Shown: piece by piece, positions 1 through 8,659 of the stretch
Numbering within the stretch: the stretch's first letter is position 1
How the letters are laid out: each line of letters opens with the position of its first letter
NCBI GenBank assembly: GCA_020061705.1
Contig: JAGUXT010000027.1
Location: 1 to 64,000 of the forward strand
Direction: 5' to 3'
From: Halothiobacillus sp.
Lineage (GTDB): Bacteria; Pseudomonadota; Gammaproteobacteria; Halothiobacillales; Halothiobacillaceae
Length of the DNA stretch: 64,000 bases
Notes under the pieces: generated by a model
The model's database searches: none
Told to the model about the DNA's origin: nothing
What the model saw: only the letters and a program-made list of their open reading frames with translations
Made by a program: the position numbers and the translations under genes

Positions 1-33
1 CGGTCGCGCGTCTCATATCGAGCCGCGCGACCG
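1..33 (+). other. Stem-loop upstream of nifT
   Basis: Positions 1-10 (CGGTCGCGCG) and 24-33 (CGCGCGACCG) form a perfect 10-bp stem with a 13-nt loop. No T-run follows, so it does not look like an intrinsic terminator. It lies directly before nifT, where nifK usually ends, so a role as an mRNA-stabilising or processing hairpin between nifK and nifT is inferred. Confidence 0.5.
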
Positions 34-66
34 ACCCTTATCCCGTTCCGCACCAAGGAAAATACC

Positions 67-291
67 ATGGCTAACATCATGATCCGTCGTGACGACAAGG
101 GCGAGCTGTCCTTTTACCTGCCCAAGCGGGATCTGGAAGACAGGATCGTTTCCATCGAATTCGACCAAGCGGATAAATGGGGCGGCGAGCTCAAGCTCAA
201 CAACGGTGGCGCGTACTACGTCGAACCGTTGGATGCCCCACCCAAATTACCCATCAGCCTGCGCGCCAAACGGCTCGACGGCGCTGAATAA
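67..291 (+). CDS. nifT: Nitrogen fixation protein NifT/FixU
   Basis: This is a 74-residue protein of the NifT/FixU family, whose members normally follow nifK. The protein is small and soluble, with the family pattern of an MIRR-type start, a central YLPKRDLE segment and a WGG...L.L.NG core. Its biochemical role is not settled; it is dispensable in several diazotrophs. The start has a good AAGGA ribosome site at about 53-57. It is followed after 21 bp by a ferredoxin gene, and both probably belong to a nifHDK transcript that begins left of the window. Confidence 0.93.
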   Translation: MANIMIRRDDKGELSFYLPKRDLEDRIVSIEFDQADKWGGELKLNNGGAYYVEPLDAPPKLPISLRAKRLDGAE

Positions 292-312
292 CCTTTTAGG
301 GAGCAGCTCATC

Positions 313-507
313 ATGGCTCTGAAAATTGTTCAAATGGAATGCACATCCTGCGGCGACTGCAAGCCGGTGTGCCCGACCAACTCGATTACCGAGAAAAACG
401 GTATTTTTAAAATCAACACAGCCACCTGCACCGAGTGCGAAGGTGACTTCGACGAGCCGCAGTGCATCGCGGTCTGTGCCATCGACGGGTGCATTGTTGC
501 GGCTTAA
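313..507 (+). CDS. nif-linked 2[4Fe-4S] ferredoxin
   Basis: This is a 64-residue bacterial-type ferredoxin. Cluster I ligands are in CTSCGDCKPVCP. The second motif has the spaced Cys-x2-Cys-x8-Cys-x3-Cys form (CTECEGDFDEPQCIAVC), typical of FdxN-like and Alvin-type ferredoxins that carry low-potential electrons. From its place right after nifT it may feed nitrogenase or cofactor assembly (FdxN-like), but the exact partner is inferred. A GGGAG ribosome site lies at about 299-303. A 786-bp gene-free stretch with repeats follows. Confidence 0.9.
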   Translation: MALKIVQMECTSCGDCKPVCPTNSITEKNGIFKINTATCTECEGDFDEPQCIAVCAIDGCIVAA

Positions 508-539
508 GTGGGGGCGCTTTCTCTTCTTGTGAGAGAGGG

Positions 540-605
540 TTTGTTTGGCGCGCATTCTCCCCTCTCCCTTACTGGGAGAGGGGCTTGGGGAGAGGGTGGA
601 GAGAG
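540..605. repeat. Short GC-rich palindromic intergenic repeat
   Basis: A CCCTCTCCC...GGGAGAGGG hairpin lies just after the ferredoxin stop, followed by GAGAGGG-type direct repeats. It resembles scattered intergenic palindromes found in many proteobacteria. A related CCCTCCCCC/GGGGGAGGG hairpin occurs at 27683-27704. No coding potential is apparent between 508 and 645. Confidence 0.45.
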
Positions 606-645
606 CGCTCACGCCGAAGGTTTGCGTACAGGCGTAGCCAGTGAC

Positions 646-1215
646 GAGGCTTTCCTTCCCCCTTGGGGTCGCCGTGAACGGAGTGCCGTAGGCGGGGTGA
701 ATAGGCCATGGATGGCCTATTCAGTCCCGTCGCAACATGGATGTTGCGTCGGGACGGCCTTGCCGTAGGTGCTTCGTTCACGGCTTGCCCGTAGGGCGAC
801 CCCTCGGGGGCGTGTTCTTTTGGTTACTTTTCTTGCTCGTGCAAGAAAAGTAACTCGCCCGTTGCCACTTTAATTAGCAACGGAGCGTCTGCGTCAAGAC
901 GGGCGAAAAAGCCCACCACCCGTTCAAGGCCGGTGGCATTGTTTCGCCCGTTTCAAGGTTGTGACTTCGCACAAGGCATGTCTGATACGGGCGAGTAACT
1001 TTCTTTGCTTGCACAAAGAAAGTCACCAAAGAAATGCACCCCGCTGAAGTCGCCCTGCGGGCAAGCCGTGAACTGACCTGTTCCAGCCGGGTCGCCCCGA
1101 CGCGACATCCATGTCGCGATGGGGCTAAATGCGCCATCCATGGCGCTTTTACCCAGCCTCCACAGGTCAGTTCACGGCGACTTCAAAGGGGGAAGGAAAA
1201 CCCTGCCACCTCGCT
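646..1215 (+). repeat. ~600-bp nested inverted-repeat element, copy A
   Basis: The element is an imperfect giant inverted duplication. Each arm carries a GCCATGGATGGC-type palindrome and a GTTCACGGCTTGCCCG segment (774-789, with its inverse at about 1058-1075). Each arm ends in a tight hairpin: 823-836 with 841-854 (GTTACTTTTCTTGC, 4-nt loop) and 995-1007 with 1014-1026. The centre holds another palindrome, GACGGGCGAAA...TTTCGCCCGT. Copies lie at 3343-3935 (same orientation) and 9512-10095 (inverted). Open frames inside have no protein-like features. It fills most of the gap before nifY; 1216-1293 shows nothing else. Confidence 0.85.
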
Positions 1216-1293
1216 GTGGCGAGTCCGCCAAACCAAAACACCCTCCCAGTCGCATGGGCTAAACCCCGCCACGATCAATTGAGGACTACTTCG

Positions 1294-2043
1294 ATGAATG
1301 AAACTTCCGTTGACTCACCTATCACCAATCGTGATGTTGCCCTGCGCGTCGGGTTGGCCGCCCGCGCCCTGCCGGGTATTGATGTACGCGCTTTCGTCGG
1401 CGCGCTCGGCGCGCTCGGCGCGCGCTTTGGTACGCCGCTAAGCAGTGAAAGTCTGGCGCGTGTCACCGTCACCGACATCAAGGCCTTGTTGCAGGGTGAT
1501 GAAATCGTCGATCCGGGTATGGATGGCGAATCCCTCAAGGCTGCCGTGCGCCATCTGTGGGGTGAAGGCGTGGAGGGCAGCGACCTGCCCGTGGCCGAAC
1601 CCTATGCCGAAGGTGAAATGCCCGGCTCGTTACGCGTGGCCGTAGCCTCGAATACAAGCCAGAACCTCGACGGCCATTTCGGTTCCTGCGTGCGCTTTCT
1701 GGTCTATCAGGTCAGTCCGCAGGAAGCGCGCCTGATCGATGTGCGTTCCGCCCTGGATGCCGACGAAGCGGAAGACAAGAATGCGGCGCGTGCGGCGCTG
1801 ATTGCCGATTGCAACGTGGTTTATGTGCAGTCCATCGGTGGTCCGGCAGCGGCCAAGGTGGTGCGCGTCGATGTGCATCCAATCAAGTTTCCCGCCGGTG
1901 GGGCAGCACAAGAGGCGCTGGAAAAACTTCAGGCTTCGATGCACCAACCGCCACCCTGGCTGGCACGCATCATGGGTGTCGAGGCTTCAAGTCTGGCGCG
2001 CTTCCGTACTGAGGAGGAGGATGACGACGAGGAGGCATCATGA
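1294..2043 (+). CDS. nifY: FeMo-cofactor/dinitrogenase-binding protein NifY (NafY-like)
   Basis: This is a 249-residue two-domain protein. Residues about 10-90 match the helical N-terminal domain of NafY/NifY (ALRVGLAARALPG... GALG). Residues about 112-225 form the NifX/NifB-C-terminal type FeMo-cofactor-binding fold, with DGHFG at 126-130. Family members hold FeMo-co or stabilise apo-dinitrogenase during its insertion. The start at ATG 1294 is chosen because an in-frame extension from 1129 runs into the upstream repeat. An unusual acidic tail (EEEDDDEEAS) ends the protein. The gene overlaps the next by ATGA, indicating translational coupling. Confidence 0.88.
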   Translation: MNETSVDSPITNRDVALRVGLAARALPGIDVRAFVGALGALGARFGTPLSSESLARVTVTDIKALLQGDEIVDPGMDGESLKAAVRHLWGEGVEGSDLPVAEPYAEGEMPGSLRVAVASNTSQNLDGHFGSCVRFLVYQVSPQEARLIDVRSALDADEAEDKNAARAALIADCNVVYVQSIGGPAAAKVVRVDVHPIKFPAGGAAQEALEKLQASMHQPPPWLARIMGVEASSLARFRTEEEDDDEEAS

Positions 2044-2339
2044 GTGACGCCGTTCCCGTTCTGAACCCTGAGTTACTGGGTGTGATAGCTCGGTTCGTTG
2101 CATCCATTGGCATGGCGGATGATCTGCTGCTGCGCTTGCGCGCCAACTATCCCGAGCTGCGTTTTAGTCAGTGCAGCGAGGATGATGTCCCGGCGCGCAT
2201 GCAGCCACTACTTGCCGCCGAGGGCTTCGATCTTTATTTGATGGATACCCGCGAGCATTGCATCACTCTGAGCAACGATTTGAATACTGCCAGTGGCGTG
2301 GTTATCGCCTGGCGCAGCGATGATGGAGGCGACACATGA
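2040..2339 (+). CDS. Small nif-linked conserved protein, possibly DUF6129
   Basis: This is a 99-residue acidic protein with no membrane segment, signal or metal-binding cysteine cluster. A predicted helical N-terminus is followed by a region ending ...GVVIAWRSDDGG. Its ATGA overlaps with nifY upstream and with the next gene downstream make co-translation clear. I associate it tentatively with small DUF6129-type proteins found near nif genes, from memory only. No function is claimed. It could be an accessory factor for NifY or for nitrogenase maturation. Confidence 0.7.
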   Translation: MSDAVPVLNPELLGVIARFVASIGMADDLLLRLRANYPELRFSQCSEDDVPARMQPLLAAEGFDLYLMDTREHCITLSNDLNTASGVVIAWRSDDGGDT

Positions 2340-3325
2340 ACCGGGTGCTTCTGCACGAAGGGCGCTATGCCCTTGAACGCCTGTGCCGTGAAACGCCTGT
2401 CTCCCCCGCACATGCCCGGCTATTGCAAACCCTGGCCGAGCTGTGGCCGCGCTGGAGCTTCCGCCATGCGGTGACGCGCGGCGGTTGGCACCGTCCGGGG
2501 CGGGTTTATGACGCGCAGGGCAAGCTTGTGGGCGAAGATGCCGAAGCCTGGATTGAACAGGCTTGGGCGGATTGCGGCGAAGACGCAGCGGCATTTTGCG
2601 AGAGTTATCTTGAACAGGAACTGCAACTGTCCCGTTTTGATGGGCGTACCCATTTCCTTGTCGCGGCCTATGGCAACAAGGCTGAGCAGTTTATTCAGCT
2701 TGAAATTGAAGAGCTGTGTGAACTGATCGACCGCCCGCTGCTTGATCCAGCGCACCTGCCCGGCGAGCTTGACGAGTTACTGGAACCGCCACATCACGTG
2801 CAGCATATGCCCCGCTGCGTGCTGGGCGAGGCGCGTTATCGTTTCCGCCGCGTGACCGATATGGCCGAATTTCTTGCACGCCTGCGCGGGCAGCGCCCGG
2901 ATGCACCGCCAGCCTGCCGCTTCGTCGAAGACTGGAACCAGTCCAGCAGCGCCGCGAAAGCCCTCTGCGCGCATTGGGTGTTTGCGCTGACCGAGCATCT
3001 GGATCGCTTCAAGCAACCGGTGCTTAGTGCGCGTCCCCTGTCGCTGGATACAGGCGAGACCCTGGAAAGCATGACCTCGACCTTGCAGCAAGGCGTCGTC
3101 GATGCTGAGGACGACGCAGGTCTGCAACGCGCCGAGGTCATACGCATCTTCGACCAGCAACGCGGCTATTCTGCTGCCTGGTATTTTCACATGCTGGCTG
3201 GCGCAGGCGTGCCCACCGCACTGGCGGCACGCGTGGGCGAGGATATGGCGCGTGGTTTGAGCTATTTGCCGGAGCGCGATGCCGCTCTTTTGGCGCAGTG
3301 GCTGGATCGGCCTTATACCTTGTAG
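2336..3325 (+). CDS. Unrecognised nif-linked protein
   Basis: This is a 329-residue soluble protein that I do not recognise. It is Trp- and acidic-rich (for example RWSFRHAVTRGGWHRPG near residue 40 and WIEQAWADCGEDAAAFCESYLEQELQ near 85). It shows no Walker, Rossmann, Fe-S or membrane motif. It is the last gene of a three-gene coupled unit, nifY - 99-aa gene - this gene, joined by ATGA overlaps. Position is the only evidence for a role in nitrogenase or cofactor assembly. A repeat element follows. Confidence 0.75.
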   Translation: MNRVLLHEGRYALERLCRETPVSPAHARLLQTLAELWPRWSFRHAVTRGGWHRPGRVYDAQGKLVGEDAEAWIEQAWADCGEDAAAFCESYLEQELQLSRFDGRTHFLVAAYGNKAEQFIQLEIEELCELIDRPLLDPAHLPGELDELLEPPHHVQHMPRCVLGEARYRFRRVTDMAEFLARLRGQRPDAPPACRFVEDWNQSSSAAKALCAHWVFALTEHLDRFKQPVLSARPLSLDTGETLESMTSTLQQGVVDAEDDAGLQRAEVIRIFDQQRGYSAAWYFHMLAGAGVPTALAARVGEDMARGLSYLPERDAALLAQWLDRPYTL

Positions 3326-3342
3326 TGGGTGTAAGGACTCGC

Positions 3343-3935
3343 CACAGCGAGTGGCGGATTTTCCCTCCCCCTTGGCCGCGCCGTGATCGGCGTGGTCAGC
3401 GGAGGGTCAAACCGCATGGATGCGGTTTGAGGCCTGTCGGGGCAAGGATGCCCCGTTCAGGCCGACCCTTCGATGGCTATGTCGGGCACGGGAACCCCGC
3501 AGGGGCGTGGTCTCGGGGGCGTGTTCTTTTGGTTACTTTTCTTGCACGAGCAAGAAAAGTCACTCGCCCGTGGGCGCGTTCATTGGCAACGGAGTCGCTA
3601 CGTCAAGACGGGCGAAAAAAACCACCAACCGTTCAAGGCCGGTGGCATTGTTTCGCCCGTCTCCAGGGTGCGACTTCGCACAAAGCATGTTTGATACGGG
3701 CGAGTAACTTTCTTTGCGTGCACAAAGAAAGTCACCAAAGAAATGCACCCCACTGAAGTCGCCCTACGGGCAAGCCGTGAACTGACCTGCTCCAGCCGGG
3801 TCGCCTCAACACGACATCCATGTCGTGATGAGGCTAAATGCGCCATCCATGGCGCTTTTCCCCAACTTCCGCAGGCCAGTTCACGGCGACTTCAAAAGGG
3901 GAGGAAAAACCCTGTCACTTGCGGCGGCGAGTCCG
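3343..3935 (+). repeat. ~600-bp nested inverted-repeat element, copy B
   Basis: This is the second copy, in the same orientation as copy A. The tight hairpins are 3532-3545 with 3550-3563 (one mismatch) and 3704-3716 with 3723-3735. The right half matches copy A closely (GTCGCCCTACGGGCAAGCCG). The left half differs: it has an AAACCGCATGGATGCGGTTT palindrome and a GGGGCAAGGATGCCCC hairpin, and this left half is shared with copy C instead. The element is therefore mosaic. It fills the gap between the nifY unit and the nifE promoter; 3936-3980 holds nothing else I can support. Confidence 0.85.
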
Positions 3936-3980
3936 CCACCTAGCTTTTGCAAACATCCCTTGTCGCCATTCTGTGGGGAT

Positions 3981-3996
3981 TGTCGCATTTGCGACA
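3981..3996 (+). promoter_or_regulatory. NifA upstream activator site for nifE
   Basis: The sequence TGT-CGCATTTGCG-ACA exactly fits the NifA consensus TGT-N10-ACA. It lies about 46 bp upstream of the -24 element, a little closer than most NifA sites but plausible. Confidence 0.75.
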
Positions 3997-4041
3997 GCGC
4001 TTGATGGCGTTGAAGTCAAATAAAAACAATCACTTATGTTG

Positions 4042-4057
4042 TGGCACGCGGTTTGCT
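4042..4057 (+). promoter_or_regulatory. Sigma-54 (-24/-12) promoter of nifE
   Basis: TGGCACG-CGGT-TTGCT is a perfect match to the RpoN consensus. The invariant GG is at 4043-4044 and GC at 4055-4056, ten bases apart. It lies about 55 bp before nifE and would drive the nifE-to-8956 gene block. Confidence 0.93.
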
Positions 4058-4110
4058 TAATCACTTGCAGAATCTAAGTCAATGTTTGAAGACAGGGGAG
4101 GGGTAGTGAC

Positions 4111-5628
4111 ATGAAGGCATCCGAAGTCGCCGAATTGCTCAACGAGCCTGCCTGCGCGCACAACAAGAAGGAAAAATCGGGCTGTGCCCGTCCCAAGCCG
4201 GGAGCCTCGGCGGGTGGCTGCGCCTTTGATGGCGCGCAGATCGCCTTGCTGCCGATAGCCGATGTAGCGCATATCATCCACGGCCCGATTGCCTGTGCGG
4301 GCAACTCCTGGAATAACCGGGGCACGCGCTCATCCGGGCCGACCCTGTACAAAATCGGCATGACCACCGACCTGACCGAGCAGGATGTGATTATGGGACG
4401 CGGCGAAAAGCGCCTGTTCCACTCCATCAAGCAGGCCATCGACAACTACAATCCGGCGGCGGTGTTTATCTACAACACTTGCGTTACCGCGCTGATTGGC
4501 GACGATGTGGACGCGACCTGCAAGGCGGCCACCGAGCGCTGGGGCGTGCCGGTGGTGCCGGTGGATGCCGCCGGTTTTTATGGCACCAAGAATCTGGGCA
4601 ACCGCATTGGCGGCGAGGCCATGTTCAAGCATGTGATCGGCACGCGCGAGCCGGATCCGGTGCCGGAAGACGTTGCACGCGACTACGCCGAGCGCGGCAT
4701 CCGCATCCACGACATTAATCTGATCGGCGAATACAACATCGTTGGCGAGTTCTGGCATGTCGCCCCACTGTTCGATGAGCTGGGGTTGCGCATTCTGTGC
4801 ACTCTTTCCGGCGACGCGCGTTTTCATGAAGTTCAAGCCATGCACCGCGCCAAGGCCAATATGGTGGTCTGCGCCAAGGCGCTGCTCAATGTAGCGCGCA
4901 AGCTGGAAGACAACTACGGCATTCCCTATTTTGAAGGCAGTTTCTACGGCATCGAGGACACCTCAAGCGCCCTGCGTGACTTTGCCCGCTTGCTGAATGA
5001 CCCCGATCTGACGATGCGCACCGAGGCGCTGATTGCGCGTGAAGAGGCGCGGGTGCACGAGTTGCTGGAGCCCTGGCGCGCGCGTCTGAGTGGCAAGCGC
5101 GTGCTGTTGAACACCGGCGGGGTGAAGTCCTGGTCGGTGGTGTCGGCCTTGCAAGACCTTGGTATGGAGGTGGTGGCGACCGGCACGGGCAAGTCTACCG
5201 AGGAAGACAAGGCGCGCATCCGCGAACTGATGGGCGAGAACGCCAAGATGCTCAAGGGCGAGGGCGCGCGCGAGCTGCTCGACACCTGCTATGAACTGGG
5301 CGCCGACATCATGATCGCCGGCGGGCGCAGCCTGTACACCGCGCTCAAGGCGCGGATGCCCTTCCTCGACAGTAATCAGGAACGCGAATTCGCTTACGCG
5401 GGCTACACCGGCATGGTTGAACTGGCGCGCCAGATCGCCCTCAGCCTGGAAAGCCCGGTGTGGTCACAGGTGCGCGCCGATGCGCCCTGGGCAGCAAAAA
5501 AACGCATCACCGGCGTGGCGCATTGCGCGCTGGAGCCCGAGGACGTCACTGACGAGGAGGGCGACAACGCGCCTGAGCCGGTCATGCTGACCGCCGATTT
5601 TCTACCGCCATTTGCCGTGGGAGCCTGA
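4111..5628 (+). CDS. nifE: Nitrogenase FeMo-cofactor scaffold protein NifE
   Basis: This is a 505-residue NifD-like protein, the alpha subunit of the NifEN scaffold on which the NifB-made Fe-S core is converted to FeMo-co with Mo and homocitrate. Cysteines at 37, 62 and 124 sit at the same positions as the Azotobacter NifE ligands of the bridging [4Fe-4S] cluster. [10 protein letters not shown] holds the likely cofactor-cage cysteine. It has a strong ribosome site (GGGGAGGGG) and a sigma-54/NifA promoter. nifN starts 3 bp after its stop, fitting a 1:1 complex. The C-terminus is somewhat acidic and longer than usual (family about 475). Confidence 0.98.
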   Translation: MKASEVAELLNEPACAHNKKEKSGCARPKPGASAGGCAFDGAQIALLPIADVAHIIHGPIACAGNSWNNRGTRSSGPTLYKIGMTTDLTEQDVIMGRGEKRLFHSIKQAIDNYNPAAVFIYNTCVTALIGDDVDATCKAATERWGVPVVPVDAAGFYGTKNLGNRIGGEAMFKHVIGTREPDPVPEDVARDYAERGIRIHDINLIGEYNIVGEFWHVAPLFDELGLRILCTLSGDARFHEVQAMHRAKANMVVCAKALLNVARKLEDNYGIPYFEGSFYGIEDTSSALRDFARLLNDPDLTMRTEALIAREEARVHELLEPWRARLSGKRVLLNTGGVKSWSVVSALQDLGMEVVATGTGKSTEEDKARIRELMGENAKMLKGEGARELLDTCYELGADIMIAGGRSLYTALKARMPFLDSNQEREFAYAGYTGMVELARQIALSLESPVWSQVRADAPWAAKKRITGVAHCALEPEDVTDEEGDNAPEPVMLTADFLPPFAVGA

Positions 5629-5631
5629 GCC

Positions 5632-7029
5632 ATGCCCGAGATCATCAAGCGCAGCAAAGCGCTGTCTGTCAATCCGCTGAAAACCAGCGCACCCACCGGC
5701 GCATCGCTGGCTTTCCTGGGTGTGCGCCGCTGTATGCCCATGCTGCATGGCGCGCTGGGCTGCACGGCCTTTGCCAAGGTGTTTTTTGTGCGTCATTTCC
5801 GCGAGCCGATTCCGCTGCAAACCACGGCCATGGATCAGGCTGCCACCGTGCTGGGTGCGGATGACAACGTAATTCAGGGGCTGGTGACGCTGTGCGCCAA
5901 ATCCAAGCCGGACATGATCGGCTTGCCGACCACCGGCTTGTCCGAAACCCAGGGCACGGATATTCATGGCCTGGTGACCCGCTTTCGCAGTGAATACCCG
6001 CAGTACGCGCATATCGCCGTGGTGCCGGTGAATACCCCGGATTACAGCGGTTGCCTGGAATCGGGTTATGCCGATGCGGTCAAGGCGATGATCGACGTGC
6101 TGGTGCCCGAAAGCCGCGAGCTGGAAAAGCGGGCGGATCAGGTGAACATCCTCGCCGGAGCCTCACTGACGCCGGGCGACATCGAGGCCTTGCGTGAGAT
6201 GGCCGCCGAATTCGGCTTGAGCGCGATCATCCTGCCGGATATTGGCGACTCGATGGACGGGCATCTGATCGAAGACGATTTCAATCCGCTTACCGTTGGC
6301 GGTACGCCGGTGGAGGATATTGCGCGCATGGGCGAATCCGTGGCCACCCTGACCATCGGACGTTCGCTGTGGCCGGCTGCTGAGCTGCTTGAGCGACGCA
6401 GCGGCGCGCCGGACTTTCGCTTTGACAGCCTGCTCGGGCTGGAGGCGGTGGATGCCTTTGTCATGGCCCTGTCCGAGATTTCCGGCAAGCCGGTGTCCGC
6501 GCGTCTGGAGCGTCAGCGCGCGCAACTACAGGACGCGATGGTGGATACCCATTTCATGATGGGCTTTGCGCGCGTCGGCATTGCCGCCGATCCTGACCTG
6601 TTGCTGTCCATGAGTCGACTGGTGCGCAGCATGGGCGGCGAAGTGGTGGCGGCGGTCGCTCCGGCGCGTGGCCCGGCCTTGGCGCATGTCGCCGCCGATG
6701 CCGTGCATCTGGGTGATCTGGAAGACCTGGAGACGCTGTGCGGCGAGCACAAGGCCGAACTCATTATTGGTTCGTCGCATGCCGTACCCGCTGCACAGCG
6801 TCTTGGCCTGCCCATCCTGCGCGCGGGCTTTCCCCTCTATGACCAGGTCGGCGGCTTTCAACGTACCTGGGTGGGCTATCGCGGCACGCGCCAGGCTTTG
6901 TTCGATCTGGCAAATCTGAGGCTGGAACATCATGCACAGCATCACGAACTCACACCCTATCACTCCCGCTTCCGCCAGGCCGACACAGCCGGTGTTGCGA
7001 CATTTGCGGCGAGTGGAACCTTCCACTGA
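5632..7029 (+). CDS. nifN: Nitrogenase FeMo-cofactor scaffold protein NifN
   Basis: This is a 465-residue NifK-like protein that pairs with NifE in the alpha2-beta2 scaffold. Cys44 (HGALGCTAFAK) matches the fourth ligand of the NifEN [4Fe-4S] cluster. The protein is shorter than NifK and lacks its N-terminal extension, as expected. Its YDQVGGFQRTWVGYRG C-terminal motif is typical of the family. It is separated from nifE by 3 bp and followed by nifX, the usual nifENX order. Confidence 0.97.
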   Translation: MPEIIKRSKALSVNPLKTSAPTGASLAFLGVRRCMPMLHGALGCTAFAKVFFVRHFREPIPLQTTAMDQAATVLGADDNVIQGLVTLCAKSKPDMIGLPTTGLSETQGTDIHGLVTRFRSEYPQYAHIAVVPVNTPDYSGCLESGYADAVKAMIDVLVPESRELEKRADQVNILAGASLTPGDIEALREMAAEFGLSAIILPDIGDSMDGHLIEDDFNPLTVGGTPVEDIARMGESVATLTIGRSLWPAAELLERRSGAPDFRFDSLLGLEAVDAFVMALSEISGKPVSARLERQRAQLQDAMVDTHFMMGFARVGIAADPDLLLSMSRLVRSMGGEVVAAVAPARGPALAHVAADAVHLGDLEDLETLCGEHKAELIIGSSHAVPAAQRLGLPILRAGFPLYDQVGGFQRTWVGYRGTRQALFDLANLRLEHHAQHHELTPYHSRFRQADTAGVATFAASGTFH

Positions 7030-7042
7030 GGGGATACGAAAA

Positions 7043-7474
7043 ATGACCACCTTGCGTATCGCCTTCGCCACAACCGACCGCAAACACGTCGATCAGCATT
7101 TCGGCGCGGCGCTGGCTTTTGCCATTTACTCGGTGAATGCCGAGAGCGCGCAGCTGGAGGAAATTGCCGAATTTTCGCCGCAGGCGATGGACGGCAACGA
7201 GGATAAGCTGGCGCCGAAAATTGCCCTGCTGGAAGGCTGTGCGGCCATGTACTGCCAGGCAGTCGGCGCCTCGGCCATGCAGCAGTTGATCGCGCGCGGC
7301 ATCCATCCGCTCAAGGTGGAGCAGGGCACGCCGATCAGCGAGCTGTTGACCCCGTTGCGCCAGGAGCTGCGCGACGGCGCCAAGGGCTGGCTGGCCAAGG
7401 CCGTACAGCGCGCCGAACAGCCGCGTGATGACTCGCGCTTTGCGGCCATGGCCGATGAGGAATGGCAGGAATGA
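7043..7474 (+). CDS. nifX: FeMo-cofactor carrier protein NifX
   Basis: This is a 143-residue NifX-domain protein that binds the NifB cofactor and VK-cluster precursors in transit to NifEN. The N-terminal strand MTTLRIAFATTD and the VDQHFGAA motif are characteristic. The start at ATG 7043 has a GAGGGG ribosome site at 7028-7033. An upstream in-frame ATG would extend into nifN and is rejected. The stop overlaps the next gene. Confidence 0.95.
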   Translation: MTTLRIAFATTDRKHVDQHFGAALAFAIYSVNAESAQLEEIAEFSPQAMDGNEDKLAPKIALLEGCAAMYCQAVGASAMQQLIARGIHPLKVEQGTPISELLTPLRQELRDGAKGWLAKAVQRAEQPRDDSRFAAMADEEWQE

Positions 7475-7953
7475 TGACCGAACGTGCCCGCGTGGTCGGC
7501 CTTGATGGCGAGAACGCCATTGTGGAAGTCAGCATCAAGTCGGCCTGCGGCAGTTGCGGGCATGGCACCAGTTGCGGCATCACCACCCTGGGCAAGCTGG
7601 TGCGTCCGCGCCCGGCGCGCTGGCGCATGGAAAACCGCGCCGGGGCGAGCGTGGGCGACGAAGTTTTACTGGCGCTGGACGATGCCGCACTGAGTGCCGC
7701 AGCGGCATTCGCCTATCTGCCGCCGCTGTTCGGCCTGTTGCTGGGTGCCTCACTGGCTGAAGCCCAGAGTGCGGGCGATGGCGGCGTGGTGCTGGCCGGT
7801 CTTTTCGGGCTTGGCCTCGGCCTGCTCGCGGCCCGCTTTCTTTCCAAGCGTACGGGTTTGCGCCCGCACATGCTGACCAAAGATGAATCCCGTGCTTACG
7901 CACAACCGTTGTTGCAATCGCAACCTATTGTTTTTATGGAGAATAAGTCATGA
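7471..7953 (+). CDS. rseC: RseC/MucC-like SoxR-reducing system protein
   Basis: This is a 160-residue protein with an N-terminal soluble domain carrying the RseC-type cysteine motif (CGSCGHGTSCG, residues about 20-33). Two hydrophobic membrane spans lie at roughly 72-92 and 100-120. RseC proteins accompany RsxABCDGE/Rnf complexes, which send electrons toward ferredoxin and nitrogenase. No rnf genes are in this window, so the link is inferred. The start at 7471 overlaps the nifX stop; in-frame ATGs at 7462 and 7474 are alternatives. It overlaps the next gene by ATGA. Confidence 0.82.
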   Translation: MMTERARVVGLDGENAIVEVSIKSACGSCGHGTSCGITTLGKLVRPRPARWRMENRAGASVGDEVLLALDDAALSAAAAFAYLPPLFGLLLGASLAEAQSAGDGGVVLAGLFGLGLGLLAARFLSKRTGLRPHMLTKDESRAYAQPLLQSQPIVFMENKS

Positions 7954-8420
7954 GTGATGTTGCTACCCCAGTCGTGGAAGAAGGTCTGATGACCTCCACC
8001 TTTATCAAGGAAATGTTGCGCCAGACCCGCGCGCTGGACAGCTACGGTACCTACGACGGCTGGCCGACCGAGCGTGTGCTTGCGCCCTACATCCTCACCA
8101 AGGAGCAGCGCCGCGAGATTCCTGTCATAGGCGACCCGGACGAAGTCACCCTGTCGCGCGTGCGCGCCTTCTACAACGCCATTGCGGTGATGATCGAGAG
8201 TGAGTGCAAGCTGATTGCCGTGCCCATGGTCAATATCACCCACGAAGGCTTTGGACGTGCGCTGATTACCGTCGGCAAGCTGGTGGTGATGGATCGCACC
8301 GTGCGTGATGCACACCGCTTTGGCTTCGACTCGTTCTCCAAGATGAAGGATGAGGGCGACAAGCTGCTGTCGGTGGCGCTGGAAATCATCGGCAAATATC
8401 CGGACGTGGCCGGACTTTGA
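7950..8420 (+). CDS. NifX-associated nitrogen fixation protein (DUF269)
   Basis: This is a 156-residue protein of the DUF269 family that almost always follows nifX. Recognisable segments are FIKEMLRQTRALDSYGTYDG and the C-terminal DSFSKMKDEGDKLL. It is soluble and without cysteine motifs. The family is conserved in diazotrophs but its biochemical role is not settled. It is coupled to the rseC-like gene by ATGA overlap and followed by the DUF683 gene, the standard order. Confidence 0.93.
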   Translation: MSDVATPVVEEGLMTSTFIKEMLRQTRALDSYGTYDGWPTERVLAPYILTKEQRREIPVIGDPDEVTLSRVRAFYNAIAVMIESECKLIAVPMVNITHEGFGRALITVGKLVVMDRTVRDAHRFGFDSFSKMKDEGDKLLSVALEIIGKYPDVAGL

Positions 8421-8437
8421 TTGGGGAGGGTGCAAGC

Positions 8438-8647
8438 ATGAGCGATGAAGATATCAAGGCGCTGGAAAAAGAAGTGCGCAAGCTCAAGCGCATCTCCCAG
8501 GAGTGGGCTTCGCAGATGCACGATCTGGTCGAAGACCGCCTGCCTGTGGGTTACGAGGAAATTCCGGGCATGGCGCAATCGACCTATGAAGCCTGCAAGG
8601 CCTGGGCTGAGGCCAATGCCCGTTTGATGGCCGTCCAGGGCGGCTGA
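8438..8647 (+). CDS. nif-associated DUF683 (CCE_0567-type) protein
   Basis: This is a 69-residue, highly charged helical protein (DIKALEKEVRKLKRISQEWA, then LPVGYEEIPGMAQ). It matches the small DUF683 family that accompanies nifX-DUF269 clusters. A two-helix fold is likely. Start ATG 8438 is preceded by GGGGAGGG at 8423-8430. An upstream TTG in the same frame is less likely. It sits 12 bp before fdxB. Confidence 0.9.
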   Translation: MSDEDIKALEKEVRKLKRISQEWASQMHDLVEDRLPVGYEEIPGMAQSTYEACKAWAEANARLMAVQGG

Positions 8648-8659
8648 GGAGAACACATA

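Noticed and set aside
646-1215. Several open frames within the ~600-bp repeat, for example those encoding RHPWRF- or HPAEVALR-type peptides
   Set aside because: They recur in every copy, run through inverted palindromes on both strands and have no ribosome sites or domain character.
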